From an uncultured Bacteroides sp. (GTDB lineage Bacteria > Bacteroidota > Bacteroidia > Bacteroidales > Bacteroidaceae): a stretch of 57,087 bases of DNA. Position 1 is the stretch's first letter. The number at the start of each line of letters is the position of its first letter. Positions 26,564-35,087 of the stretch are shown here, in pieces. The notes below the pieces were generated by a model, which saw nothing but the letters and a program-made list of their open reading frames with translations, ran no database searches and was not told where the DNA came from. The position numbers and the translations under genes were made by a program. The stretch is from the NCBI RefSeq assembly GCF_910585845.1, contig NZ_CAJUHF010000022.1:1-57087 (forward strand), given 5' to 3'.

Positions 26564-27616
26564 ATGAGAAAACATTTATTTTATTTGGCAGCTGCCATTG
26601 TAGCAATGAGCAGTTGTACGGAAAGTGAAGTGGTAGAAGTATCACAGAGTAAAATTATTGGTTTTAATAGTTTTGTAGGAAATCAAACGCGTACAGAACA
26701 AAAAGGCCAAACATTGGAAACCTTGAAAGAAGAAGGTAATGGTTTTTATGTATTCGGTACTTACAAAGAAGAAGACAAAGAAGAGGAAACCGTAGTATTT
26801 GATGGAAAAACAACAGGTGCACACGTAACATGGGGAGAAAGTTGGGGCTATTCCCCTATAAACTTTTGGTTAGAGAAAGGCACATATAAGTTTGCTGCCT
26901 ATGCCCCTCAATTAAGCATTACACCTACATTTAATTATGCTAACAATCAAATGACATTCCCCGATTTCGTAACAGATGGAAAAACAGATTTACTTGTTGC
27001 AGAAGCTGCTGCAGATGGAATTAAAGGATCTAATCCACGTGTCGTAAATTTCACTTTCAAACATGCTTTATCCAAAGTTCGTTTTACCTTTATTGACGGC
27101 TGGCGTAATGACGTTATATTAAGTATTACCCAAATAAAATTGAAACAAGTCAAATCTAAAGGTACACTTACTACACCTGGGAATTTACAAGGAGCCGGTG
27201 CCATTAGCAAAAATAACTGGCAAATTCAAAATGACAAAGTTGAGTTTGAAGATAAAACAGGAATAGAATTGAAAGTACTTAATAGTAAGCACCTATTTGA
27301 CAATTTTATAATTCCTCAAACAATTGACGATATTGAACTTGAGTTTACCGTATCTGTCAGAAATCCCAACAATACATTTATTGAACTTGACAAAGAGAAA
27401 AATACTGTAAAAACTATCACCGTTCCTTTATCAACTGGAACTGTAACAGAATGGATTCCTGGAAATGCTTACAACTATAAATTGACAATCAGTGGTACTA
27501 CTTTTGGTCTAAAACCAATTCAGTTTGATGTTACAGAAGTAAGTGATTGGAATGAACTGGATGATCAAGACATAACTGATGGCGTTACAAATATTGTAAC
27601 GCCTAAAAACCCCTAA
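26564..27616 (+). CDS. Fimbrillin-family lipoprotein 1 (candidate major pilin)
   Basis: A 350-residue FimA/Mfa-like subunit. The signal peptide ends in the lipobox AMSSC (Cys18). The early motif IGFNSFVGNQTRTEQ matches the I-x-F-x(n)-TR pattern of Bacteroidota fimbrillins, where export as a lipoprotein is followed by proteolysis at Arg to release the strand for polymerisation. Two transthyretin-like beta domains would fill the rest, ending PIQFDVTEVSDWNE. Its base composition is unlike the neighbours: lines I counted have 19-21 G+C per 60 bases against about 32 in the next pilin gene. That suggests allelic replacement or recent transfer. It is flanked by longer gaps (105 and 190 bases) than the rest of the operon. 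Confidence 0.8.
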   Translation: MRKHLFYLAAAIVAMSSCTESEVVEVSQSKIIGFNSFVGNQTRTEQKGQTLETLKEEGNGFYVFGTYKEEDKEEETVVFDGKTTGAHVTWGESWGYSPINFWLEKGTYKFAAYAPQLSITPTFNYANNQMTFPDFVTDGKTDLLVAEAAADGIKGSNPRVVNFTFKHALSKVRFTFIDGWRNDVILSITQIKLKQVKSKGTLTTPGNLQGAGAISKNNWQIQNDKVEFEDKTGIELKVLNSKHLFDNFIIPQTIDDIELEFTVSVRNPNNTFIELDKEKNTVKTITVPLSTGTVTEWIPGNAYNYKLTISGTTFGLKPIQFDVTEVSDWNELDDQDITDGVTNIVTPKNP

Positions 27617-27664
27617 TTTTATCTTCTAATTTTCATCCTAACAAAGAATAAAGATAAAAATTAG
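27613..27664 (+). terminator. AT-rich hairpin just after fimbrillin 1
   Basis: CTAATTTTATCTT (27613-27625) pairs with AAGATAAAAATTAG (27651-27664) with one bulged base. The stem begins on the stop codon. It may stabilise the pilin mRNA 3' end or attenuate transcription into the next pilin genes. Confidence 0.4.
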
Positions 27665-27674
27665 ATAACCTACA

Positions 27675-27706
27675 GGCCGTTCGGGGTTGAATGTCCCCGT
27701 TCGGCC
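27675..27706 (+). promoter_or_regulatory. GC-rich intercistronic hairpin between fimbrillins 1 and 2
   Basis: GGCCGTTCGGGG (27675-27686) pairs with CCCCGTTCGGCC (27695-27706) around an 8-base loop; ten of twelve positions pair and two are U-U. No T run follows, so an mRNA-processing or stability role is more likely than termination. Confidence 0.5.
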
Positions 27707-27806
27707 ACTACGTCGGAAGAAAAGAGGAAACCGACACACGATGTATGATGCCGTAGCAATGTACAACGGACTCATAAGAACAGAAACATAACTAAAAAAC
27801 AAAGAT

Positions 27807-28862
27807 ATGCTAATGAAAAGAAGACTTCCGGTCTTACCGGTATGTATGTTGCTCTTCCTGCTAACAGGATGTTCCAGCGAGATAGAGAACGGATGGGAAG
27901 AAGATGGAAAGGCCATACGGTTCTCTCTCCCCACACTTACACGTACGATCATAAACGGTCTGACGGATCTGAAGAAAGACGGAAACGCATACGCCGTATG
28001 GGGACAATTTACATCGAATACAGAAAACGGACAAGCAACACAACTGTTCAACCAAGAATCCATTATATACAATGCAGGAACGGATAAGTGGGATTACACC
28101 ACCGAAGAACGTTTTTGGTACACCGGTAATACTTATCATTTTCATGCGCTCTACCCACATCCCCAAGCCCTTATATCCGGCACCGTTGCATACGATTATA
28201 ACCAAGCCCCCTCAGGCCAATTGTCCATCAATAATTTCAATGCCCTATCCGGAAACACTTTAGAAGAAAAGGTTGATTTACTGTACGCCAACCATACTGA
28301 TATCGACATAACTACTGAAAATGATATTCCACAATACGGAGTATCTTTAGCATTCAAACACCTACTGTCGCGTGTTTCTTTCGTCGGCCGCTCCGATGAG
28401 AAATATTTAGGTACAGAGCGACGTATCATTATCGATTCAGCACGCCTATATGGCATCAAAACTATCGGTAACTGGAACAGTGAAACGATAAATGATACCC
28501 CCCCTTCCGGCTCGTGGACACTTATTGGAGACCCACTTACCAACGGGTCGGATGAATATAACTTTTCTTCGGAGGAACCGTTGCCCACAGAAGGCATCAG
28601 CATCTTCGGAGACAACATACTATTTATTCCGCAATCTCTAACGGATGCCATCTTTGAAATCAAGTATCATTATAATATTGGTGCTCCCGAGCAACGCACC
28701 ATTACGTTCAACTTATCCGACTATACTGCGACATGGGAACCAGGCAAAAGTTACCGCTATCCCTTCACCATAAGTAATCATATATTCTTCCAGACCCCCA
28801 CTGTGGAAGAATGGAAGTACGCTCCTGTCAACGGGTCGGATTTCAATGTTGACGTCGATTAG
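27807..28862 (+). CDS. Fimbrillin-family lipoprotein 2
   Basis: A 351-residue Mfa-like subunit. The start MLMKRRLPVLPV leads to the lipobox LLTGC (Cys about 22). The motif IRFSLPTLTRTIING resembles the fimbrillin I-x-F ... TR signature, and the C-terminal strand region (YRYPFTISNHIFFQTPTVEEW) matches the end of the first pilin (YNYKLTISG ... VSDWNE). It probably is an accessory or minor pilin incorporated in the same fibre. Base composition is near the window average. The gap to the next gene is 42 bases. Confidence 0.7.
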   Translation: MLMKRRLPVLPVCMLLFLLTGCSSEIENGWEEDGKAIRFSLPTLTRTIINGLTDLKKDGNAYAVWGQFTSNTENGQATQLFNQESIIYNAGTDKWDYTTEERFWYTGNTYHFHALYPHPQALISGTVAYDYNQAPSGQLSINNFNALSGNTLEEKVDLLYANHTDIDITTENDIPQYGVSLAFKHLLSRVSFVGRSDEKYLGTERRIIIDSARLYGIKTIGNWNSETINDTPPSGSWTLIGDPLTNGSDEYNFSSEEPLPTEGISIFGDNILFIPQSLTDAIFEIKYHYNIGAPEQRTITFNLSDYTATWEPGKSYRYPFTISNHIFFQTPTVEEWKYAPVNGSDFNVDVD

Positions 28863-28904
28863 AAAAACATAAAATTTGAATATCAAAAACAATACCATAT
28901 AACT

Positions 28905-30143
28905 ATGAACATACGTATCTATAAATGCCTTGCATACACATTGCCACTGCTATTCCTGCACACGGCATGTTTACCGGAGAACATCGGCGAGAAGAAGGAA
29001 TGGTCGGAATACAGTCATAACGATATCACGTTTGCCAGCCCTACCATAATGATGAATACCCCCGAAACACGCGCTACACTGATGAACAACATCACGCAAA
29101 ATACAGTATTCGGCGTATTGGGATATTGCGTACCCTATCAATTGGAGTCAGACATCGACAACTACCAAGGAGGGACATCCGACTGGTTGGTCAAGAAGAG
29201 CCTGTCGCATGCTGATGTAATGTATAAGGAACCCATATTCTATGATGGTGCAAAGTGCGTGTATAGCAAGGATGGTATCACCTTCAATGAACCGAAACAT
29301 TGGTATACATCAGACGAAGCAAAAGTAACAAATACCGACCTGTTCCAGTACACCTTTATTGCTTACCATCCTTATAATAACTCCGAAGCTGCCGGTTCCG
29401 GTTTCAGTATGACTCCTGCCGATGAAAAGACACGTGGCATCCCTAACCTAACATATACCATGCCATATCCGGCGAGTACCGATATCCGTACCGAACTAAA
29501 CACGGAAGATGCCCAAGACGTCATGATAGCCGCCGTATTTGATCATGTCCCCACGCAAGGAGCCATACAACTGGATTTCAGACATTTGCTTACAGGTTTA
29601 CGCCTGCAAATCAATAACTACAACCCGACAGTAGCCAATAATCCGAATGCCAATACCGTCACTATCCGTTCACTGTCCATTGATGGAAATTTCTATCGTG
29701 TAGGCAATGTAGACTTCACTCCTGCTGACCCTACACTGACGGTGACAGACGACAAGTACTCTGGAACATTCCCTTTTATAAAAAACGATGGGCAACCACT
29801 CAGCATTTCACCCAACTCTGCTGCAATTGTAGGAGTTAGCGAGAGCAAGCCGCAAGGTACTACACTACTATTGCTCCCCAAACTTGACGCACAGGCCGAT
29901 GGTTCCACATCGGCAGTGCCATATCTCGGTACCAATAAGAACATCCATATCACCTATTCTTATCACGGACAAGCGGAACAAACAAAAACGATTAGCAATT
30001 TCTCTCTCGGGCGTATCCCCGAACAAGGAACGTGCTACACCATCAACCTGAATTTCATTGGCGACCAACTACTGCTTATGTTCACAGCCGATGATATTGA
30101 ATACTGGGAAAACGGTTCCGACAATGATATTATTATCAACTAA
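28905..30143 (+). CDS. Fimbrillin-like lipoprotein 3
   Basis: A 412-residue lipoprotein with lipobox LHTAC (Cys about 21). After it, DITFASPTIMMNTPETRATL has the I-x-F and TR features of the fimbrillin family. The body contains QLDFRHLLTGLRLQINN, the FKHALSKVRF-type core strand shared by all three pilin-like proteins of this operon, and the end is LMFTADDIEYWENG. It is larger than the other two and probably a minor or tip-proximal subunit. The gene is 22 bases upstream of the DUF4906 gene. Confidence 0.7.
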   Translation: MNIRIYKCLAYTLPLLFLHTACLPENIGEKKEWSEYSHNDITFASPTIMMNTPETRATLMNNITQNTVFGVLGYCVPYQLESDIDNYQGGTSDWLVKKSLSHADVMYKEPIFYDGAKCVYSKDGITFNEPKHWYTSDEAKVTNTDLFQYTFIAYHPYNNSEAAGSGFSMTPADEKTRGIPNLTYTMPYPASTDIRTELNTEDAQDVMIAAVFDHVPTQGAIQLDFRHLLTGLRLQINNYNPTVANNPNANTVTIRSLSIDGNFYRVGNVDFTPADPTLTVTDDKYSGTFPFIKNDGQPLSISPNSAAIVGVSESKPQGTTLLLLPKLDAQADGSTSAVPYLGTNKNIHITYSYHGQAEQTKTISNFSLGRIPEQGTCYTINLNFIGDQLLLMFTADDIEYWENGSDNDIIIN

Positions 30144-30165
30144 ATGACACTCAAAAAACAACAAC

Positions 30166-32673
30166 ATGCGTATGAAAATAGCTCACATAACATTCCTGGC
30201 CTCGTTACTCTGTCTCACGACAGGCATCACATCCTGCGTGCAGGAGATAGACGACATCCATACTGTACTCCCACAAGACGGAGTTACCCTGACAGCCATC
30301 TGCGACAAGATGTTGCCGCAAACAACATTGACACGTGCCAACGAACTTACCCCTAAAGATACCGAAGAAAAAAAGATAAAAACATTACATCTCTTCTTCT
30401 TCGACAGCCAAGGGCAATTTCTCAAACCTAACAACAATAATACCACCGGTGCCTATTACAGAATAGAAGTAGAAGAAGGACAACAGGCTTCACTTACCAT
30501 CCCGGAAGATGCATTCGTAGGACAGAATGCCCTAACCAACGTACAAGTCTATTCTGTAGCCAACATTTACGGACATCAGTTCCGCACCCAATGGACAGAA
30601 GGTGGAGACATCGTAAAAGGAGATAAAGATGATCCCGATAAAGAGATAATTATAACCCGGCTTTCCGACCTACAAAACTGGCTTTACCGCCCCACACCGC
30701 GTGAAGACATCAGTAAGCTACCCGAACCGGGAATGCCAATGGTAGGACTTACCACAGGCGTAGATTTAAGCCAAAAGAATCAAACCATCCAAATCAAAAT
30801 GCAAGCACTCATGGCACGTGTGGACATAACCGTTAGACTGGATGCCAACCAAACCAATCACGACCGTTCACTCCCCAAACTACAATTGATAGAGTATGGT
30901 GTACGTAATATGCCTTACTTCGTTCCCTTCACTCCGCCTGCCGTCAACGCAGACGGTACTCCGGACGAAACAACAGAAATTCCTGAGTACGAAGGCGATG
31001 AAAGCCAGAACCCTAACATTGCCCGCAAACGTACCGTGAAATATGAAGGACGTATTCTGCACGACCAACAAGCAACTGAGACTTTCAGCTATTATACTTA
31101 CGAGAATGTACAGAAACCTACCAAGGAACCCCAATACCCCACGGGTGTCGATCCGAACGACGAGTCTGTTACCCAACGCTGGAAACGTACCATTGCCGAT
31201 AAGAATGCATCTGCCGTTGTACTGAAAGGTATCTACACCACGCATCAGGGACTGACCTACACGGCCGATTTCAACATCTATATGGGTAGTAATACTTACA
31301 ATAACTTTGAAGTGCGCCGCAACCGCTGTTACAAGAACAACATCACTATTTGCGGTCTGGACTACGTACGAAATAGCGACGAAGAGAAATATACATTCGA
31401 CGGACGTGTGAATGTCATCACAGACAACCCGATTTACATCTCCATTGTCAATGAACGCAAACTCGACGCCCATTGGAATATTGTACCCATGGACCTTTAC
31501 TTCCTGCGCCGCGAAGCCGGCATAACCGACCTTGAATCATACGTAGATGTCAGCCTTGAAGACCCTGTTACCGGAGAGGCACCCGACTGGATACGAATGG
31601 AAATGATTGACTCTAAGACTATGCAAGAAGGTAAAAAAGAAGAAGGTTTCATCCAAGGAGGTAATTTTGCAGCTGGGACAGGAGCACGAGAGTATTTCTA
31701 TACAAATCTTGTTACTGAGACATTAAAAGACAATACCAAAATCAGGGTATCAGGACCGGACCACGGTTCTCGTTCCCGCATTTATTTTTATGTGGATGAG
31801 AATGCTTCTGTACGCGACCGTTCCGCCATAGTATATATTACTTATAATAATAAGGAGAACGACAAGCGCGAGCGTACACTTGAATTGGATCAGAGAGGAT
31901 TGCTGCGGGTACAAGGAATAAAAAACAACAAGAATATTGATTGCTATATAGAATACTACGAAGAATACATTGACCATCGTGACCCGTTGGATAACCATGA
32001 GCAGGATAATGTTTATTATAAAGGTTTACCGTGGGCACGAGAAGGGGCATGGCTTGCTACAAATGCAGTAATAGGACAATCAAATCTTAGCGGAAATTGG
32101 CATCCTTTTAGTCCTTGCGAGGTTTATAACAATGGACAAGAAATGACTAAGCACATCTTTAAGAACTTACAAAACAGGATTACACCTATAAATGTAATGA
32201 AAACATATCCAGATGACATTCCCCCTTCTGCACTTCATTATTGTCGTGCAAAGAATCGACGTAATCCAGACGGGACTTATGAAGAGAACTGGTATATGCC
32301 GGGTATTAGCGAATTAGAACAAGCGATAGAAATATATTTCAGCACTTTTGAGGAATTTCAACAAAACTATTATTGGTCCTCTGCGACAGCAAAAGATCCA
32401 AACACAACAGGAATACTAGGAATACCAACTCTCCAAGAAAATGAAAATCCAGAATATGCACGTGCCACAATGTATTGCCCACCTGAACGAATCCCCTCAG
32501 ATCAAACTAATCCATGGATTCAAAGTGGTTCAAAAGGGCCAAGTCATAATTACACCGGTGGTGGAAATGAAATAAAAGGAGGTAATCACGGTGAATACTA
32601 TAGCGGTCGTGCACCCAAAACCACCGTATTTCGCGTACGTGCTTTCCGTAGCATAAACAATGTCCAACAATAA
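30166..32673 (+). CDS. DUF4906 fimbrial protein, candidate tip adhesin
   Basis: An 835-residue lipoprotein with lipobox GITSC (Cys about 24), last gene of the fimbrial operon. Residues about 40-430 fit the DUF4906/fimbrial N-terminal region, including KIKTLHLFFFDSQGQF and the core strand QIKMQALMARVDITVRL; an early LTRANEL may be the Arg cleavage site. The last 200 residues contain WYMPGISELEQA, YYWSSATA and TVFRVRAFRS, the pattern of FISUMP/DUF1566-like (C-type-lectin-fold) domains. A large last-gene subunit with a lectin-like end is what a tip adhesin would look like; this is inference. Bases after about 31,600 are more AT-rich than the first part of the gene. Confidence 0.65.
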   Translation: MRMKIAHITFLASLLCLTTGITSCVQEIDDIHTVLPQDGVTLTAICDKMLPQTTLTRANELTPKDTEEKKIKTLHLFFFDSQGQFLKPNNNNTTGAYYRIEVEEGQQASLTIPEDAFVGQNALTNVQVYSVANIYGHQFRTQWTEGGDIVKGDKDDPDKEIIITRLSDLQNWLYRPTPREDISKLPEPGMPMVGLTTGVDLSQKNQTIQIKMQALMARVDITVRLDANQTNHDRSLPKLQLIEYGVRNMPYFVPFTPPAVNADGTPDETTEIPEYEGDESQNPNIARKRTVKYEGRILHDQQATETFSYYTYENVQKPTKEPQYPTGVDPNDESVTQRWKRTIADKNASAVVLKGIYTTHQGLTYTADFNIYMGSNTYNNFEVRRNRCYKNNITICGLDYVRNSDEEKYTFDGRVNVITDNPIYISIVNERKLDAHWNIVPMDLYFLRREAGITDLESYVDVSLEDPVTGEAPDWIRMEMIDSKTMQEGKKEEGFIQGGNFAAGTGAREYFYTNLVTETLKDNTKIRVSGPDHGSRSRIYFYVDENASVRDRSAIVYITYNNKENDKRERTLELDQRGLLRVQGIKNNKNIDCYIEYYEEYIDHRDPLDNHEQDNVYYKGLPWAREGAWLATNAVIGQSNLSGNWHPFSPCEVYNNGQEMTKHIFKNLQNRITPINVMKTYPDDIPPSALHYCRAKNRRNPDGTYEENWYMPGISELEQAIEIYFSTFEEFQQNYYWSSATAKDPNTTGILGIPTLQENENPEYARATMYCPPERIPSDQTNPWIQSGSKGPSHNYTGGGNEIKGGNHGEYYSGRAPKTTVFRVRAFRSINNVQQ

Positions 32674-32742
32674 CTTGACAAATTAAGAGACATAATTTAG
32701 GGATACGCTATAAATGTTCTAAAAATTAAAATGGCATTAAAA

Positions 32743-32850
32743 AGGGACATTCAGTAAATGGCAAAAAAACGGCCAACTAATTCATACTAAAAGCATTGTG
32801 AATTAGTTGGCTGTTTTTTTGTATCTTTAGATAGGGATATTCAGTAAATG
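32743..32850. repeat. 18-bp direct repeats flanking the fimbrial terminator
   Basis: AGGGACATTCAGTAAATG (32743-32760) and AGGGATATTCAGTAAATG (32833-32850) differ at one base. The second continues into TCCCT and so forms an imperfect palindrome. A third, weaker relative may lie at 32699-32716. They bracket the terminator and may be remnants of a small insertion. Confidence 0.55.
32772..32820 (+). terminator. Strong rho-independent terminator of the fimbrial operon
   Basis: GCCAACTAATTCA (32772-32784) pairs perfectly with TGAATTAGTTGGC (32799-32811), followed by TGTTTTTTT (32812-32820). An A run upstream (GCAAAAAAAC) means it can also work for minus-strand transcripts arriving from the convergent gene at 32981. 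Confidence 0.9.
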
Positions 32851-32980
32851 TCCCTAACAGGATGTTTCTTGCTTATCCAGATTACCGTATCTTATCTCTT
32901 GCATGCCAAACAATATTAGTACTCCTGAAATAGACCTTCTACGCCCCGCAAAGAGAAGAGATGACATGAAGACCGAATCC
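32851..32980. other. Intergenic region downstream of the fimbrial terminator
   Basis: Together with the terminator this makes a 307-base gap between convergent genes. I see no gene or further hairpin in the remaining bases. Confidence 0.5.
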
Positions 32981-33664
32981 TCATAGAAAGAAGCCGAAAG
33001 ATATCATAGTAGCCACATTCCACTCATTTCCGATATAGAATACATCAACAGACGGAGTAAGCGTCCAACGTCTGAAACGAGTGTCTATCCCCAATCCGGC
33101 AACTACCGCTATCCCTTTCTTATCCTTCTTACATCCCAGTGTAACCTTCCCATCGTCAGCGCTGACCGGATAGTAATCACCGTAACGGGAAGACCTGACG
33201 CCATAACCTACAAGTCCCTTGACATATACGTCAAACAGTTTGTTCTCGCTCTGAAATATCTCATAGCCGGGTCCGATAGCTCCCAACAGCACGTTCCGTT
33301 CATCGTGGATACTGAAAGGAACACCCTTTTGCATCACACTTTTCCCGCCGTCATGGGTTCCCCAATGTCCCATCAGTTCACCGAAAAGCTGCTCCGACAT
33401 ATAGAAACGGGCACGCACATCAAGCGCAAATCCTTTTGAAGAATAGGCATCCGACATCCATTCATAACCGAATCCGATGCTATAAAGCGCCGCCCCATCC
33501 TTGATACCACTCTCTTGGGCCGACACATCATGACACCAGTGCGACATAAAGAGTATGGCAACAAGCAAGAACAACCGTTCGCGGATGAACTTATATGGGT
33601 ATCGTATGCAAAAGTGTGTGGCAAACTTGACTTTAGATGTTCTACAAACCCAAGATCGTGTCAT
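32981..33664 (-). CDS. Predicted outer-membrane beta-barrel protein, family not recognised
   Basis: A 227-residue protein. Hydrophobic residues about 29-42 (RLFLLVAILFMSHW) followed by VSAQ give a signal peptide with an unusually long basic N-region. The mature part alternates Gly and aromatic residues in short strands (LYSIGFGYEWMSD, FALDVRARFYMSE, LLGAIGPGYEIF, GLVGYGVRSSRYGDYY) and ends in SFGFFL, with a terminal hydrophobic residue as in barrel proteins. Its ATG overlaps the stop of the upstream lipoprotein gene (ATGA at 33661-33664), which both fixes this start and suggests the two proteins work together. No function can be named. Confidence 0.6.
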   Translation of the reverse strand: MTRSWVCRTSKVKFATHFCIRYPYKFIRERLFLLVAILFMSHWCHDVSAQESGIKDGAALYSIGFGYEWMSDAYSSKGFALDVRARFYMSEQLFGELMGHWGTHDGGKSVMQKGVPFSIHDERNVLLGAIGPGYEIFQSENKLFDVYVKGLVGYGVRSSRYGDYYPVSADDGKVTLGCKKDKKGIAVVAGLGIDTRFRRWTLTPSVDVFYIGNEWNVATMISFGFFL

Positions 33665-34344
33665 TTCCCTGTAGGATTATATTGCTCTGCAATGGTAGTA
33701 AAATCGAATGCATCAATCTCTTTATTTGCTATCTTTTGACACAATACAGGATCGTCGGAAAGATATGCCTGCCACTGTTTGCGCATATACGAACGGCTGG
33801 ATATGCTTCTGCCGAAAAGTATCGGACAGTCGTCGTTCTGGCGCCGGATGCAATATTTTATCCCCTCGTCCCTACTATATGTGATGAGTAAAGCCCCATC
33901 TTTGGCAAGACTGTATGAATGACCATACGCCGTGATGAGAAGATGGTCTCCCACGCTGTTCAAGACCTGCCAGTTCTTGAATGTACGGAAACGCTGTTCG
34001 CCTTTTTTAGTGTATGGCATCTTGCAATCCGTATACACAAGCGTCTGCTGTTTCTCCGGATGTCCTTTGCGTGCCAGTGTCATGTATTGAATATTCTCGC
34101 TCTTGACCTTCTTCCTTCCTTCGTCCGTTTTGATGCTGATGGTCTTGGAACCGGAAACGAGGTTGGAAGAGCGTTGTCCGCCTATTCGTCCGGTAATCAG
34201 TTGATTGTCTTTCGTTGTAATTTCCGTATCGTAGTAGGTTGTACCACCGATTACAAGTTCTACGATTTGACAGGAATGAAGTGTCAGTGCGCTCCATACA
34301 GCCATAGCAGCCAGTAGAAGGTTGGATGTTTTAAACTGTTTCAT
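33661..34344 (-). CDS. Predicted lipoprotein, family not recognised
   Basis: A 227-residue protein from the ATG at 34344 (MKQFKTSNLLLAAMAVWSAL), with lipobox LHSC (Cys about 24). The body begins with a beta region (TTYYDTEITTKDNQLITGRI, KTISIKTDEGRKKVKSE) that resembles a small OB- or SH3-like fold, followed by a mixed region with five Cys. I recognise no domain. It overlaps the downstream barrel-protein gene by 4 bases and lies 78 bases downstream of a Crp/Fnr regulator gene on the same strand, which may control the pair. Confidence 0.6.
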   Translation of the reverse strand: MKQFKTSNLLLAAMAVWSALTLHSCQIVELVIGGTTYYDTEITTKDNQLITGRIGGQRSSNLVSGSKTISIKTDEGRKKVKSENIQYMTLARKGHPEKQQTLVYTDCKMPYTKKGEQRFRTFKNWQVLNSVGDHLLITAYGHSYSLAKDGALLITYSRDEGIKYCIRRQNDDCPILFGRSISSRSYMRKQWQAYLSDDPVLCQKIANKEIDAFDFTTIAEQYNPTGK

Positions 34345-34421
34345 AATAGTTAAATTTGGTTGATGCCCCAAAATTAGGGCATGGCAACCAAATAATCTTC
34401 AACATAGGTTGAGAGTAGAAT

Positions 34422-35003
34422 CTACAGGGAAGTAGAATCTGCAAAGGTCAATTCTTTCCGAATGCGGCTCAGATGCGTGGGCGTAATTCGCAAAAAGGAG
34501 GCAAGCTCTTTAAGCGTGATATTCTGTAGAAGTTCCGGACAGCTGTTCAGTAAGGCAAGATAGCGTGTTTTGGGCGACAGAGTATGCAAACTCAGATATT
34601 GTGTATAGGCTTGGTTAAATAAACCTTCAGCCAACATCCGATACTGTACCGGTGAGTTTTCAAGCTGGCATTTCAATTCGGAAGCCGGACACTGCATGAC
34701 TTCCGCATCCGTAGCTGCAATTATGTTTGTCTTTATCGGTTTCTCGTGCATAGTGCTCAGAAAATCACCGACTATGCAACCTTCGAACACAAACCCTGTG
34801 ATAGATTCGTCCCCTTTTGCATCTGTCAGGGTATATTTGAAGTACCCTTTCCGGATAAAGCCAAAATATTTGATGAGGTCACCGCACAAAACAAAAGGTT
34901 CTCCTTTCCGATAATATGTCAATGTACCCTTTCGTGAACAAAGTTCACGCCAGTAAGTCATATCTATAACATCTATGTATGTATTGAAATTTTTCATTTT
35001 CAA
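34422..35003 (-). CDS. Crp/Fnr-family transcription regulator
   Basis: A 193-residue regulator. The N-terminal cyclic-nucleotide-binding-like barrel (about 15-125) includes KGEPFVLCGDLIKYFGFIRKGYFKY and the GFVFEGCIVGDF turn. The C-terminal helix-turn-helix is ITLKELASFLRITPTHLSRIRKEL. The Cys pattern of oxygen-sensing FNR is absent, and the phosphate-binding cassette residues for cAMP are not preserved in an obvious way, so the ligand is unknown. This divergent subfamily is abundant in Bacteroides. It is upstream of, and on the same strand as, the lipoprotein/barrel pair. Confidence 0.8.
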   Translation of the reverse strand: MKMKNFNTYIDVIDMTYWRELCSRKGTLTYYRKGEPFVLCGDLIKYFGFIRKGYFKYTLTDAKGDESITGFVFEGCIVGDFLSTMHEKPIKTNIIAATDAEVMQCPASELKCQLENSPVQYRMLAEGLFNQAYTQYLSLHTLSPKTRYLALLNSCPELLQNITLKELASFLRITPTHLSRIRKELTFADSTSL

Positions 35004-35087
35004 TTGTTTGGCAAATATGTCTATATGGACTATCCTTTATATAAAGTTGCTAAGAAAGCACAGCTGGAAAAGCTTAGCGGAAACAGC

